NCBI GenBank assembly: GCA_049366715.1
Contig: JBMNCQ010000007.1
Location: 9,090-73,089 of the forward strand
Origin: JBMNCQ01 sp049366715
GTDB taxonomy: Bacteria > Bacillota > Peptococcia > Peptococcales > BICA1-8
Reading direction: 5' to 3'
DNA length: 64,000 bases
The notes beneath the pieces were generated by a model, which saw only the letters and a program-made list of their open reading frames with translations, had not been told where the DNA came from and ran no database searches. The position numbers and the translations under genes were made by a program. The stretch's first letter is position 1; every line of letters begins with the position of its first letter. Below, piece after piece: positions 25,351-35,236 of the stretch.

Positions 25351-28300
25351 GGCCGATCTACTTAAAAATAGCAGGACTGAATAGTTTTAGAGAGCGCCAG
25401 GAAGTTGATTTTACCCAGCTGGGGGAATCAGGTGTCTTTGGGATTTTTGGTCCGACAGGAAGCGGCAAATCTACCGTTCTTGATGCCGTTACCCTGGCCT
25501 TATACGGTAAGGTTGAGCGGGCTAAAGGCGGCACCCAGGGCATTATCAATCAAAATGAGGCTAAAGCTTACGTATATTTTGCTTTTCAAATCGGCACCAG
25601 AAAATTTATAGCGGAAAGAACATATAAGAAAGGTAATGACGGCAGTGTTACTCAGAATAGCTGCCGTTTAGCCGAAGACGGCCCTGACGGTTTGCAGGTA
25701 ATTGCGGAAAAGAAACGGGAAATGGATGAACAGGTCCGGAATATTTTAGGTTTAACCGTAGAGGATTTTACCCGGGCTGTTGTCCTGCCCCAAGGCAAAT
25801 TTCAGGAATTTTTGACTTTGCAGGGCGCGGAAAGACGCAAAATGCTGCAGAGGATTTTTGCTCTGGAAAAATACGGGGAAAAGCTGACTCAGCGCATCAG
25901 GGACAGGCTGTTGGAAACCAGGCTAAAAGAAAACACCTTAGAGAGCAGACAAAAGGAGTTGGGTGACGCATCCCTGGAAACCCTGCAAAGTCAAGAGAAG
26001 ATTTTAAATGAGGCCGAACTTGTGCGGGAGGATTTGGCTAAGCAGGGCGAAGCAGCTGAGAAGGCCAGGGCGGAATATAAACAAATCTTAGATTTGCAGA
26101 CAGAACATCAAAAAACAGCCGGGGAGCTGGAAAAGCTTACCGGTAAAGATGATGAATTTACGGCTAAAAAAGCACGCTTGGACAAGGCTCTTAAGGCTGA
26201 ACGCCTTAAACCCTTTATGGAAATTAGGAATAAGGAATTAAACCAGCGTGACCGGATTTTGAAAAAATTGACCCTGCTGGAAAAAGAGGCTGCTGCCGCG
26301 AAACTGGCTTATGATGAGGCGGAAAAAATGCTTTTCCTGGCCCAGGATCAGCTTAATGATGAAGGCGAGAAACGCAAACAGGAAATGATCAAGCTGGAAG
26401 AAGCATTAAGCATAGAAGAAAGAAAAGATGAACTGGAAAAGCAGCGGGAAAAGCTGTTGAATGAATATCAAAGCCGGCATAGCGTTTATAAAACCCTGGT
26501 AAATAATATCAGCCATTTAAAAGAGCAAAGGGGTCAATTTAAGGAAAGGCAGCAGAAAGTGGCCCGGGATATGGAAGTAAAAAATGCCCTGGTAAGTGAG
26601 GAAGAGGAAGTCTTACGGCAGAAAGAAGCCTGGCTGCAATTGCAGGAAATCAGGGTAAGATTTGCCGAGTTTGCTGAAGAGAAGAGGGCTAAGGAGAAGA
26701 ATTTTACCCAGACCGGTTATCAGATCAGGAATTATTTTGAGCAGGCAGCAGGAATCAATAAACAACTAGCACGGCTGGAGGATAAGTTAAACTCTCTTAC
26801 TCAGCCGGAAATGGACCAACTGCAGCTGAATACCTACCGGGAACAGCTGGCGAACTGGGAAAAAGAGCTGATTACTTTGAAACACTATTATGATCTGGAT
26901 ACGGCCAAACAACAAGAGATTGCGGGGTTGAACACGAAAAGGGCTCTTTTAGAAGCAAAACTGCAGGAGAAAAATGCCCTGCATGATCAATTGCGTTATG
27001 AGAAGGAGAAGATTTTTAAGGAACTGACAGCATTAGAAAGAAATATTAAAGAAAAAGAGTTAAGCAATTATGCACAAATTCTCCGGGAACAATTAGCAGA
27101 TCATAAGCCTTGTCCTGTCTGCGGTTCCCTGGAACATCCCAATCTTGCTGTTTTAAAGGCAGAGCGGGAAGAGGTTAATATTTTACGGCACCAATTGGCT
27201 GCGGGACAGGAGACATTCGCTAAGCTGGAAGCAAATCTCCAAAATGTCTGTCAGGAATGCTCACAATTAAGTATGCAAATCAGTAATTTCCAGGAAGCTC
27301 TTAGAAGCTGTCAAGAGGAAAGGGAAGCTTTGCAGGCACAGAGGGAAAGATGTTTGCCGGCTTTGCCTGGTCCCTGGAGGACCTTAGCCATTACAGAGAT
27401 GGAAGCAAAGCAGCAGGAGGCTTTAGAGTTTTTTAAAAATCGGCAGCAGGAATTAGAAGAGTTTTTAAAAACAAAAGAAAAACTGGGCGCCGAGATTGAA
27501 AAAGTAAAGAGCAGCTACATTGAGCAAAACATCTTATTAAAACAAGCAGAAGCTAAAGCAGAATCCATTAAAGAGGATTTAACTTTATTATACAGCAGAG
27601 AGGAAACACTGGTCCGGGAGCAAAAAGAAAAAGAGGATAAATTTAAGCGCTTAGCCCGAGGACAGCAGGGGGAAGCTATTCTTAAGAAGTATGAAGATCT
27701 CCGGGCAGCTAAACAGGCTTTAGAGAATCTCAGAAGAGAAGAGAAAAAAATAATTGACCATTCCGAGCAAGTATCTGATGAATTGCAGGCTAAAAATGAT
27801 GAAGCACTGAAATTACAGCAAATCCTGGAGACGATTAAACTGGAAGGACAGAATTGCAGCAGCATAATTCAGGAACTTACCGATAAATTAAACAAAATTA
27901 CGAAGGGCAGACGGGTCCAAGAAGCAAAAAGAACGGCAGAAGCCGAACTGCAGTTAATCACTGTTAAGTGGGAAAAGTCTCTAAACGATAAGGAGCAGCA
28001 AAGACAAGCCTGGGAAGAAAATAAAACTTTGCTTTACAGTTCGCAGCAGGAATTAAAACAGGTCGCGGAAAGGATAAAGGGCTCGGAAGAAGAATTGTCC
28101 CAAAGGCTGGCTGACCTTAATTTTTATTCTTTAGGAGAGGCGGAGTCTTATCTGGCTGCCGGGGACGAGATAAATTTATGGCGCAAAGAAATTGATGAAT
28201 ATGGACAGGCTGTAGCCTTCGCCAGGAAAAATCTTGCTGTTCTGCAGGATAAGCTGGCGGGCCGGAGTATTTCTCCGGAAGAATGGCAGGAATTTATGAA

Positions 28301-28949
28301 AAATAAAATACACTTAGAAGAAGTACTGGCTCTTCAGGTTCAAAAAGTTCATAATTTTACCTATCAATTGAAAATAAGAAAAGAGAATCATGAACGCTGG
28401 AATGAATTAGAAAGGCAGCGGCAAGTAATTCGACAAGAAATAGACCGGCTCTTTCTTTTGGAAAAGCTTTTTAAAGGCAATACTTTTGTGGAATTTATGG
28501 CTGAAGAACAATTGCTTCACGTTGCTTTAGATGCTTCACGGCGTTTGGGAGAGCTGACAAACTACAGGTATGCACTGGAGCTGGATTCGGAGGGAGGCTT
28601 TATTATCCGGGATGATGCCAACGGCGGCCTGCGCCGGCCGGTAGCTACTTTGTCCGGGGGCGAAACCTTTTTAACTTCTTTGTCTTTAGCCCTGGCTTTA
28701 TCCAGCCAAATCCAGCTGCGGGGTCAATTTCCCCTGGAATTTTTCTTTTTGGACGAGGGCTTCGGGACTTTAGACAGTTATTTGCTGGAGACGGTAATGA
28801 ATTCTTTAGAGAGATTGCATACGGAGAAGATGACCATCGGTATAATCAGCCATGTTCCGGAGTTAAGGGCCAGAATGGCCCGCAGCCTGCTGGTTGAACC
28901 TGCCGAAAAAGGCGGCCGGGGAACCAGGTTATGTGTCTCCCTGGCCTAA
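25347..28949 (+). CDS. sbcC: SbcC (Rad50-type) SMC-like ATPase
   Basis: 1200 residues. Walker A G-P-T-G-S-G-K-S-T at 35-43, Q-loop at V-V-L-P-Q-G-K-F, long charged coiled-coil arms on both sides of a zinc hook C589-P-V-C592, and at the C-terminus the signature L-S-G-G-E-T-F, Walker B F-F-L-D-E-G-F-G-T-L-D and the I-I-S-H-V H-loop. ATP-driven DNA-tethering subunit of SbcCD. Compare the truncated sbcC-type C-terminus at 59.99-61.0 kb, which has different coiled-coil sequence and is not a copy of this gene. Confidence 0.97.
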   Translation: MRPIYLKIAGLNSFRERQEVDFTQLGESGVFGIFGPTGSGKSTVLDAVTLALYGKVERAKGGTQGIINQNEAKAYVYFAFQIGTRKFIAERTYKKGNDGSVTQNSCRLAEDGPDGLQVIAEKKREMDEQVRNILGLTVEDFTRAVVLPQGKFQEFLTLQGAERRKMLQRIFALEKYGEKLTQRIRDRLLETRLKENTLESRQKELGDASLETLQSQEKILNEAELVREDLAKQGEAAEKARAEYKQILDLQTEHQKTAGELEKLTGKDDEFTAKKARLDKALKAERLKPFMEIRNKELNQRDRILKKLTLLEKEAAAAKLAYDEAEKMLFLAQDQLNDEGEKRKQEMIKLEEALSIEERKDELEKQREKLLNEYQSRHSVYKTLVNNISHLKEQRGQFKERQQKVARDMEVKNALVSEEEEVLRQKEAWLQLQEIRVRFAEFAEEKRAKEKNFTQTGYQIRNYFEQAAGINKQLARLEDKLNSLTQPEMDQLQLNTYREQLANWEKELITLKHYYDLDTAKQQEIAGLNTKRALLEAKLQEKNALHDQLRYEKEKIFKELTALERNIKEKELSNYAQILREQLADHKPCPVCGSLEHPNLAVLKAEREEVNILRHQLAAGQETFAKLEANLQNVCQECSQLSMQISNFQEALRSCQEEREALQAQRERCLPALPGPWRTLAITEMEAKQQEALEFFKNRQQELEEFLKTKEKLGAEIEKVKSSYIEQNILLKQAEAKAESIKEDLTLLYSREETLVREQKEKEDKFKRLARGQQGEAILKKYEDLRAAKQALENLRREEKKIIDHSEQVSDELQAKNDEALKLQQILETIKLEGQNCSSIIQELTDKLNKITKGRRVQEAKRTAEAELQLITVKWEKSLNDKEQQRQAWEENKTLLYSSQQELKQVAERIKGSEEELSQRLADLNFYSLGEAESYLAAGDEINLWRKEIDEYGQAVAFARKNLAVLQDKLAGRSISPEEWQEFMKNKIHLEEVLALQVQKVHNFTYQLKIRKENHERWNELERQRQVIRQEIDRLFLLEKLFKGNTFVEFMAEEQLLHVALDASRRLGELTNYRYALELDSEGGFIIRDDANGGLRRPVATLSGGETFLTSLSLALALSSQIQLRGQFPLEFFFLDEGFGTLDSYLLETVMNSLERLHTEKMTIGIISHVPELRARMARSLLVEPAEKGGRGTRLCVSLA

Positions 28950-29173
28950 AGGCTGCTGCCGGCTTATTCTTGCGGGACTAGCGGTTATTGTTCAGGGATG
29001 CTTAGATAGAGATAAAAGATTTCCGTACTTCCCCTTGAGGGCGGCTGAGGGCTGTGATGTATTCTTAAGCCGGAACGGGGAAAAGATACCTAGGTAATGT
29101 TACCATGCAGGGGCTATTCGCCGGAGGCTGCTTTTACGGTCGTGTATCACTCGATAAAAATGGGGTTTTGTTT

Positions 29174-29584
29174 ATGCCAAAAGTACTAAACTTAGCGCTA
29201 ATACTGGTCTTAATACCGGCCTTTACTGCTTGTGGGACATCAGAAATGAGCTTAGACGATATTGAGTATGTAATTCTTACCGTAGAAAGCTCCCGGCAGG
29301 CCGGTTATCATACTGTTGTTTTCTATGAGCCGGAAAATATCAAAAAGTTGTTGCAAATGGAGGCTGAACTGGCTAAAGATAATTCTGGCCAAGCTGCAGG
29401 AGAGACCCGGAATGTCGATGTGAAATTCCAGTATTGCCTAAAAAATGGTGATGCGATAAAAAAACGGTACAAGGATAATCCGGCCACAGATAAATATTGG
29501 CAAGAACTTTATAACTGCCGGGAATATCAGGAACAGGCTGTCCCTTTATTTAAACTGAACAGGGATAATCTAAAAAAAGTCTGA
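29174..29584 (+). CDS. small lipoprotein of unknown function
   Basis: 136 residues from ATG 29174. Lipoprotein signal with hydrophobic core L-A-L-I-L-V-L-I-P and lipobox F-T-A-C, Cys20 lipidated. The mature part is about 115 residues, mixed alpha/beta, highly charged, with two further Cys (Y-C-L-K and N-C-R-E). No recognised domain. The ribosome site is weak (ATGGGG); a longer frame reaching back to 29105 would hide the signal peptide, so I chose 29174. It is followed by its own terminator and looks monocistronic. Confidence 0.65.
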   Translation: MPKVLNLALILVLIPAFTACGTSEMSLDDIEYVILTVESSRQAGYHTVVFYEPENIKKLLQMEAELAKDNSGQAAGETRNVDVKFQYCLKNGDAIKKRYKDNPATDKYWQELYNCREYQEQAVPLFKLNRDNLKKV

Positions 29585-29647
29585 TTTTTGCCCGGATAGG
29601 TTTTTATAATCCCCTTGACATTCCGGAGGGGCGAAGCGTATTGTAAG

Positions 29648-29679
29648 GCTCCCTTTTGCCTGACGGGGAGCTTTTTTTG
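29648..29679 (+). terminator. terminator after the lipoprotein gene
   Basis: GCTCCC / GGGGAGC stem followed by CTTTTTTT. The nearer CCCCT...AGGGG inverted repeat (29611-29630) may add to it. Confidence 0.7.
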
Positions 29680-29828
29680 CTGAATTCAAAAATAGTACGG
29701 GGCGTTAAGGCCGGAGATAATACGTATTAGGAAAAGTGATGGGAAGCTGTTTTTAAAAAAGTGCGGGGATGTTTGAAAGAGAAGTAAAGAAGGTAAGAGT
29801 TAGAAAACAACTTAAGGGGTGGACTGAA

Positions 29829-31550
29829 ATGTTTCTAAAAAGTATTAAAATCAAGCTTATTGCTCTTACGGTAATTCCCATTTTTTTATTTACCGCACTT
29901 ACCTTGGCCTATATCTTACCCTCCATCAAAGAAAATATCTATTCCGAGAAAAGGAGCCAGACACAGGATATTGTTTCTTCCGCTTTATCACTAATCAACT
30001 ACTATTATTCTCTCGAAAGCAGTGGACAAGTCACCGGAGCAGAGGCGCAGAGACGTGCGGCTGAAGCCATCAGGTCAATCAGATTCGGTGATCAGGAAGC
30101 GGATTATTTATGGATAAATGACTTGCAGCCGCGAATCGTAATGCATCCTTTTCAGCCTGAGCTGGAAGGTCAGGATGCTTCCAATATTACGGATCCCGAC
30201 GGTCTGCAGATCTTTACGGAATTTGTCCGGATTGTTCAGGAAGAGGGGGCAGGCTATTTAAACTACTCCTGGCAGTATTATGATGATGCCGAACGTGAAG
30301 AGCCCAAACTGTCTTATGTGGCTTCCTTCGAGCCCTGGCAGTGGATAGTAGGAACGGGAATATATGTTAATGACGTTGAGGAAATTGTGGCGCAAAAGAA
30401 ACAAATTATTCTACTGGCCCTGGCCCTTTTAATTCTGATTACGATGATTATCGTAATCAGCTATGCCAACAGGTTCATAATTAGACCGATTAACGTCCTG
30501 AAAACCAATATGGAGTTAGCAAGCGGCGGAGATTTAACGATCCGGTCACAGATAGCCGGTGAAGATGAGGTAGGGATTTTGGCAAGAAGTTTTAACAAAA
30601 TGATCGAAGCCAACGGGTTATTGGTACGGGAGATCAATAGTACAACCGAACAACTCTCTCTTTCTACGGGGCATGTCAATAAAGCCCTGGAAGAAACAAC
30701 CGCCAGTATGACCGAGATAACTGTCGGTATCGATAAAGTTGCTCAAGGTGCCCAAAATAACGCCGGAATCTTGAAAGAAACCAATACCGGGGCGGAAGAA
30801 GTAGCCAAATCTGCCGAACATGTTGCCGACTCTTCCCAGAATGCCTCTGAAGACAGTAATAAAGTTAACCAACAAGCTCAGAATACTTTAGAGGTTATGA
30901 ATAAAGTTGAAGAAACTGTAAATCTTTTGGACGCCGGGCGCAGGGAAATAAGCAATGTCGTTCAGCAATTGGCTGCCGAAACGGAGAATATTTCAAATTT
31001 TGTCACTATCATTACCAATATTGCCGATCAGACGAATTTATTAGCCCTAAATGCAGCGATTGAATCGGCCCGGGCCGGCGAACACGGCCGCGGATTTGCC
31101 GTGGTGGCCGATGAGGTGAGAAAACTGGCCGAGGAATCGGCTAAATCTGCTCAGGAAATCCACGATTTAATTAAAAATATTCAGCAGAAGACCAATACTG
31201 CTGTTGCCACCAGTAATAAAACAGGAGATTTAATCACGAAAACAGTCTCCCAGGTGCAGGAAGTCAAAGGAGAAATCTCCGGGATCGTAAAGGCGATCAA
31301 CAGGGTTAATACTCAGATCCAGGAAATGGCGGCAGCGGCTCAGCAGCAGTCGGCATTAAGCCAGGAAATGACGGCATCCGTTCTGGATATCTCAACTGTT
31401 ACCGATGAAACAGCAGCCAATTCCCAGGAGATTTCCGCGGGTATTCAAGCCCAGGCAGCTGCCATGGAGGAGATCAGCGCAACTATGGCCCAGTTGGAAA
31501 ATATGGCGAAGACTTTACAGGCTAAAGTACAAGCTTTTAAAGTGAAATAA
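29829..31550 (+). CDS. methyl-accepting chemotaxis protein with Cache sensor
   Basis: 573 residues from ATG 29829, six bases after AAGGGGTGG. Membrane segments at about 10-30 and 195-215. The outer domain is of the Cache type (A-D-Y-L-W-I-N-D ... R-I-V-M-H-P ... [11 protein letters not shown]), which usually binds small organic ligands. A HAMP domain follows (R-P-I-N-V-L-K), then the signalling domain with the hairpin tip [21 protein letters not shown] near residues 398-418. There is no C-terminal CheR/CheB-binding pentapeptide; it ends V-Q-A-F-K-V-K. It lies just upstream of the cheX-cheW operon and is its obvious receptor. Confidence 0.94.
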   Translation: MFLKSIKIKLIALTVIPIFLFTALTLAYILPSIKENIYSEKRSQTQDIVSSALSLINYYYSLESSGQVTGAEAQRRAAEAIRSIRFGDQEADYLWINDLQPRIVMHPFQPELEGQDASNITDPDGLQIFTEFVRIVQEEGAGYLNYSWQYYDDAEREEPKLSYVASFEPWQWIVGTGIYVNDVEEIVAQKKQIILLALALLILITMIIVISYANRFIIRPINVLKTNMELASGGDLTIRSQIAGEDEVGILARSFNKMIEANGLLVREINSTTEQLSLSTGHVNKALEETTASMTEITVGIDKVAQGAQNNAGILKETNTGAEEVAKSAEHVADSSQNASEDSNKVNQQAQNTLEVMNKVEETVNLLDAGRREISNVVQQLAAETENISNFVTIITNIADQTNLLALNAAIESARAGEHGRGFAVVADEVRKLAEESAKSAQEIHDLIKNIQQKTNTAVATSNKTGDLITKTVSQVQEVKGEISGIVKAINRVNTQIQEMAAAAQQQSALSQEMTASVLDISTVTDETAANSQEISAGIQAQAAAMEEISATMAQLENMAKTLQAKVQAFKVK

Positions 31551-31696
31551 AAGGCAGATGACTTTCTAAGTCCAGGAAATGACAGTAATAATAAAAAATT
31601 TACATATTTTCAATATAATATGTCGAAAAAAGATGGAAAAATTTGCTGTAATGTTTTATAATAATAAGCAAATTGATTTAATGGGAGGATTGTAAT

Positions 31697-31753
31697 ATGT
31701 ATAGAAAACCAGCACTATTTCAGTTAGTGGTGGTTTTTTTCAAAATGCTGTAA
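31697..31753 (+). CDS. possible 18-codon leader peptide
   Basis: ATG after a good ribosome site (GGGAGGATTGTAAT), reading MYRKPALFQLVVVFFKML and then TAA. The coding region is almost entirely contained in a hairpin with a T tract (31705-31740). An attenuator-type leader peptide is possible, but chance is not excluded for so short a frame. Confidence 0.3.
   Translation: MYRKPALFQLVVVFFKML
31705..31740 (+). terminator. hairpin with T7 tract between MCP gene and riboswitch
   Basis: AAACCAGCACTA / TAGTGGTGGTTT (one mismatch) with a 7-base loop and then a T run. It can end transcripts from the chemoreceptor gene 150 bp upstream, leaving the following operon to its own promoter. Confidence 0.65.
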
Positions 31754-31772
31754 TATGCCTGCAAACGTTAAT

Positions 31773-31863
31773 CGCACTTTCAAGGGCAAACTATCTGAAA
31801 GGATAGGGCGCAAAGCCATGGGTCTACGGTTTCCGCTATGACTGCCAGGCTGCCTCCGGTATA
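31773..31863 (+). ncRNA. c-di-GMP-I (GEMM) riboswitch
   Basis: The class I conserved blocks occur in order: GGGCAAA, a CTATC-TGAAAG-GATAG hairpin with the GNRA-type loop, GGGCGCAAAGCCATGGGTCTACGG (written here as its two halves GGGCGCAAAGCC and ATGGGTCTACGG), and on the 3' side ACTGCCAGGCTGCC. GCGCAAAGCC matches the GACGCAAAGCC consensus with one change. It ends about 30 bp before the cheX start. No terminator lies between the aptamer and the AAGGAGAG ribosome site, so control is either translational or by an alternative fold I could not resolve. Confidence 0.9.
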
Positions 31864-31895
31864 GCCAAATATTATTTCAACAAGGAGAGAAAAAG

Positions 31896-32366
31896 ATGGA
31901 TGTCAAATATATTAACCCTTTTTTACTGGCTACAAGCGATATTGTCAATCAAGTTTTAGGGGTGGCACCGGTTTTTGAAAAACCTTTTATTAAAACCACC
32001 CCCTATTCTAATGCTGAAGAACTATTAGTTATTATTGGTGTTACAGGTGAAATGAACGGTAAAGTCTTAATTAATATTGGTAAGGAGAGTTGTATAAATA
32101 TTGCATCCCAGATGATGGGCGGTATGCCTGTAGAGTTTAACGAGCTTTCTAAAAGTGCCGTAAGCGAATTATGTAATATGATATTAGGAACGTCTGCTAC
32201 CCATTTCGCATCACAGGGGATGTCGGTAAATATTACCAGTCCTACGGTCCTCGAAGGACATAATATCACCGTATCACAAAAAGAACAGGTGATTTGCATT
32301 CCAATTAATGTTGGCAACGAAATAAAAATAACGGTAAATATTTCAACAGAGAGGAAAGCAGCATAA
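31896..32366 (+). CDS. cheX: chemotaxis protein CheX (CheY-P phosphatase)
   Basis: 156 residues, ATG after CAAGGAGAGAAAA. The CheC/CheX/FliY-type active motif E-x2-N is present as S-E-L-C-N-M-I in the middle helix (residue about 88-94), preceded by M-M-G-G-M-P and followed by I-L-G-T-S-A. CheX-like length with one motif, unlike the doubled motif of CheC. It dephosphorylates CheY-P. First gene of a four-gene operon behind a c-di-GMP riboswitch, so the messenger likely sets the level of the whole chemosensory pathway. Confidence 0.88.
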   Translation: MDVKYINPFLLATSDIVNQVLGVAPVFEKPFIKTTPYSNAEELLVIIGVTGEMNGKVLINIGKESCINIASQMMGGMPVEFNELSKSAVSELCNMILGTSATHFASQGMSVNITSPTVLEGHNITVSQKEQVICIPINVGNEIKITVNISTERKAA

Positions 32367-32381
32367 AGGAGGATTAAATTA

Positions 32382-32744
32382 GTGTCTAAAGTATTAGTTG
32401 TAGATGATGCAGGATTTATGAGAATGATGATTAAGGATATTCTCAACAAAAATGGTTTTGAAGTTGTCGGTGAAGCGGAAAACGGGCATAAGGCTATCGA
32501 AAAGTTCCAGGAATTGCGACCGGATATCGTAACAATGGACATTACAATGCCTGAGCTTGATGGTATTGCTGCTGTCAAGGCCATTAAACAAATCGATCCG
32601 GCTGCCAGGATTTTAATGTGCAGTGCGATGGGGCAGCAGGCCATGGTCATTGATGCAATTCAAGCAGGTGCTAAGGATTTTATCGTGAAACCATTTAAAC
32701 CGGAAAGGGTACTTGAGGCGGTATCAAAAGCATTGGCTTCTTAA
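32382..32744 (+). CDS. cheY: chemotaxis response regulator CheY
   Basis: 120 residues from GTG 32382, with AAAGGAGGATTAAATTA upstream. Single receiver domain: acidic pair D-D-A near residues 8-10, phosphoacceptor D53 (V-T-M-D-I-T-M-P), S/T switch C-S-A-M-G and K103 (I-V-K-P-F). Sits 15 bp after cheX and before cheA, in the usual Firmicute order. Confidence 0.95.
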   Translation: MSKVLVVDDAGFMRMMIKDILNKNGFEVVGEAENGHKAIEKFQELRPDIVTMDITMPELDGIAAVKAIKQIDPAARILMCSAMGQQAMVIDAIQAGAKDFIVKPFKPERVLEAVSKALAS

Positions 32745-32771
32745 GATTTCCGAAGTTTGGAGGGGTTAAGG

Positions 32772-34745
32772 ATGAGTGTAAATGAGTATTTAAATTTATT
32801 CTTAGAAGAATCCAGGGAACATTTACAGATTTTAAATGAAGAACTGCTGAAACTAGAACAGAACTCTGAGGACAAAGATGCAATAAATGAGATATTCCGG
32901 GCGGCACACACCTTAAAAGGCATGTCTGCTACCATGGGATATGATAAAATTGCGGAACTGACACATAAAATGGAGAATTTACTGGATAAATTGCGGGAAG
33001 ATAAGTTGAGTTTCACCGCAAACATCGGGGAGGTTCTTTTCGAGTGCGTCGATGCGCTGGAAGTAATGGTGGAGAATGTTGCAGCAAACAATTCGGAAGA
33101 TTACACGATTACGGATTTGGTCAACCGTTTAGAAAATTATGAATCAGCGAGAACTGATCAACAAGTCCGGACCGGGGAGAACAAAATCGAATTAAATGAT
33201 TTTGACCGGAATGTCATACATACTGCAACTGATAAAAATTTAAACAGCTATCAAATAAAGATCGGCATAACTCCTGATTGTGTGATGAAATCTGTACGGG
33301 CCTTTATGATTTTCAATAATTTGGAAAAAATTGGGGAAATTATTAAGTCTGTACCTCCTGTTCAGGATATTGAAGACGAAAAGTTTGATCATAACTTTAC
33401 CATTATTCTCATCACGGATAAAAGCCGGCAAGATGTTGAAAAGATCATCAATCAGATTAGTGAAATCGAAATATTGGGGATGGAAGCATTAGGAGAAGTA
33501 CGGCATGAGGCTCAGGATTTTCTCCGGGAGGAGAAAGCTGCCGGCAAAACTGAGCAGGCTCAAGTTTCCCAGGATAAAAAGAATGGAGTTAATCATAAAA
33601 TCAGTCAGACAGTGCGAGTGGATATTGGCAAACTGGACAGATTGATGAACCTGGTCGGCGAACTGGTCATAAACAAAACCAGACTTGAGCAGATTTTTAG
33701 AACAAATGACCTTTCGGCATTAAATGAAACTGCCGAGCAGATCGACCGGATTTCGGCAGATTTACAGGCTGTTGTGATGGATGTCAGGATGGTTCCCATT
33801 GAACAGGTATTTAACAGGTTCCCCCGGATGGTTAGGGATTTGACGAAAGAACTTGGTAAAGACATTAATTTAATCATGGAGGGGAAAGAAACAGAACTGG
33901 ACCGGACAGTGATCGATGAAATCGCCGATCCGCTGGTTCATTTAATTCGTAATTCTATTGATCATGGGGTCGAGAGTCCGGCCGTAAGAAAAACGAATGG
34001 CAAACCGCCGCAAGGTACTTTGAGATTAACTGCCAAACAGGAAGGCAATTCTATTGTTATCCTGGTAGAAGATGACGGGCAAGGCATAAATATCGCTGAA
34101 GTGAAGAGAAAGGCCCTGGAAAAAGGCTTATTCGCCGAAAGTCAATTAGAGCAGATGGACGAAAATAGTATAGCCAATATTATCTTTAGTGCCGGATTCA
34201 GTACGGCCAAGGAAATTACCGATATTTCCGGACGTGGTGTGGGCCTTGATGTAGTGAAATCTAAAATCCAATCTTTAAAAGGCCATGTTGCTGTTGAAAG
34301 CAAGGGGGGACAGGGCACCAAATTCACGATTAAGCTGCCCTTGACATTAGCGATTATTCAGGCTCTCATGGTAAAATTAGGCTCAGAAATCTATGCAATA
34401 CCACTGGCAAATATTAATGAAACGACCAGTATCACTTTATCTGAAATCAAGAAAGTGCAAAATCAAGAGGTCATGGTTTTAAGAAATAATGTTCTTCCTT
34501 TAGTAAGACTGGGCAAAGTATTGAATGTTGCCGGCATCGAGGACAATCACGATGAATTATATGTTGTTGTTGTTAAGAAGAATGATAAAATGGTGGGCTT
34601 GATTGTTAATGAACTAATTGGCCAGCAAGAGATTGTGATTAGCTCATTAGGTAAATTTTTAAATGGAATTCCAGGAATAGCCGGTGCAGCTATTTTAGGA
34701 GACGGTACCGTGTCTCTTATTCTAGATGTTGCAACCTTATTCTAA
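32772..34745 (+). CDS. cheA: chemotaxis histidine kinase CheA
   Basis: 657 residues from ATG 32772, after TTTGGAGGGGTTAAGG; a TTG at 32757 falls in that ribosome site. Domains in order: P1 phosphotransfer with H46 (R-A-A-H-T-L-K-G), a P2 CheY-binding region (about 160-250), P3 dimerisation (V-D-I-G-K-L-D-R-L-M-N-L-V-G-E-L-V), P4 ATPase with N-box (H-L-I-R-N-S-I-D-H-G-V-E) and G-boxes (D-D-G-Q-G-I, G-R-G-V-G-L-D-V-V), and the P5 CheW-like domain. Complete and normal in length. Confidence 0.97.
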   Translation: MSVNEYLNLFLEESREHLQILNEELLKLEQNSEDKDAINEIFRAAHTLKGMSATMGYDKIAELTHKMENLLDKLREDKLSFTANIGEVLFECVDALEVMVENVAANNSEDYTITDLVNRLENYESARTDQQVRTGENKIELNDFDRNVIHTATDKNLNSYQIKIGITPDCVMKSVRAFMIFNNLEKIGEIIKSVPPVQDIEDEKFDHNFTIILITDKSRQDVEKIINQISEIEILGMEALGEVRHEAQDFLREEKAAGKTEQAQVSQDKKNGVNHKISQTVRVDIGKLDRLMNLVGELVINKTRLEQIFRTNDLSALNETAEQIDRISADLQAVVMDVRMVPIEQVFNRFPRMVRDLTKELGKDINLIMEGKETELDRTVIDEIADPLVHLIRNSIDHGVESPAVRKTNGKPPQGTLRLTAKQEGNSIVILVEDDGQGINIAEVKRKALEKGLFAESQLEQMDENSIANIIFSAGFSTAKEITDISGRGVGLDVVKSKIQSLKGHVAVESKGGQGTKFTIKLPLTLAIIQALMVKLGSEIYAIPLANINETTSITLSEIKKVQNQEVMVLRNNVLPLVRLGKVLNVAGIEDNHDELYVVVVKKNDKMVGLIVNELIGQQEIVISSLGKFLNGIPGIAGAAILGDGTVSLILDVATLF

Positions 34746-34757
34746 GGGGGATTTATA

Positions 34758-35183
34758 ATGGATGAAAGACAAATTGTCGCTTTTAGGCTTGGGGAAGAGG
34801 AATATGCGGTAAGTATTCAAGACGTCAGGGAAATTATCAGGCCGACGACTGTAACCAGGGTGCCCCGGACGGCGGAGTTTATCAAAGGTGTCATAAACTT
34901 ACGGGGAGTTGTCGTTCCGGTAATCAATTTACACCAGAGATTCGGCAATACGGAAGAGCAGGTTACGGACCAAGCGCGGATTATCATTTTAAATAAAGAA
35001 GAAATAATTGTGGGAATCACAGTAGATAATGTAACGGAAGTTATCCGGATTAAAGAAGAGGATATTGAAGACCCTGACTTTACAGAAGCTGTAGATAGTA
35101 AATATATTGAAGGCGTAGGCAAATATAAAGAACGGCTGCTGCTGCTTTTAGACATTAAAAAGACTCTGGGTATAGATAATTAG
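34758..35183 (+). CDS. cheW: chemotaxis coupling protein CheW
   Basis: 141 residues, ATG after AAGGGGGATTTATA. CheW fold motifs F-R-L-G-E-E-E-Y-A-V-S-I, V-P-R-T-A-E-F-I-K-G-V-I-N-L-R-G, V-V-P-V-I-N-L and L-L-L-L-D-I-K-K. Links receptors to CheA. Last gene of the operon: no cheB, cheR, cheC or cheD is present here, so adaptation enzymes, if any, are elsewhere. Confidence 0.95.
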   Translation: MDERQIVAFRLGEEEYAVSIQDVREIIRPTTVTRVPRTAEFIKGVINLRGVVVPVINLHQRFGNTEEQVTDQARIIILNKEEIIVGITVDNVTEVIRIKEEDIEDPDFTEAVDSKYIEGVGKYKERLLLLLDIKKTLGIDN

Positions 35184-35208
35184 AGATGCATTTAGGCATC
35201 TCTTTTTT
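35181..35208 (+). terminator. terminator 1 after cheW
   Basis: Stem AGAGATGC / GCATCTCT with loop ATTTAG, then TTTTTT. It starts at the cheW stop codon. Confidence 0.9.
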
Positions 35209-35212
35209 ATTA

Positions 35213-35236
35213 GGGCGCCATAGGCGCTTTTTTTAT
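35213..35236 (+). terminator. terminator 2 after cheW
   Basis: GCGCC-ATA-GGCGC hairpin with seven T, tandem to the first one. Confidence 0.85.

Noticed and set aside
29615..29644. TTGACA-N18-TATTGT promoter before the chemoreceptor gene
   Set aside because: It would start transcription directly in front of a terminator and its bases belong to a GC-rich inverted repeat.
32003..32650. 215-codon - strand frame over cheX/cheY
   Set aside because: Antisense shadow of two clearly assigned genes with matching codon phase.
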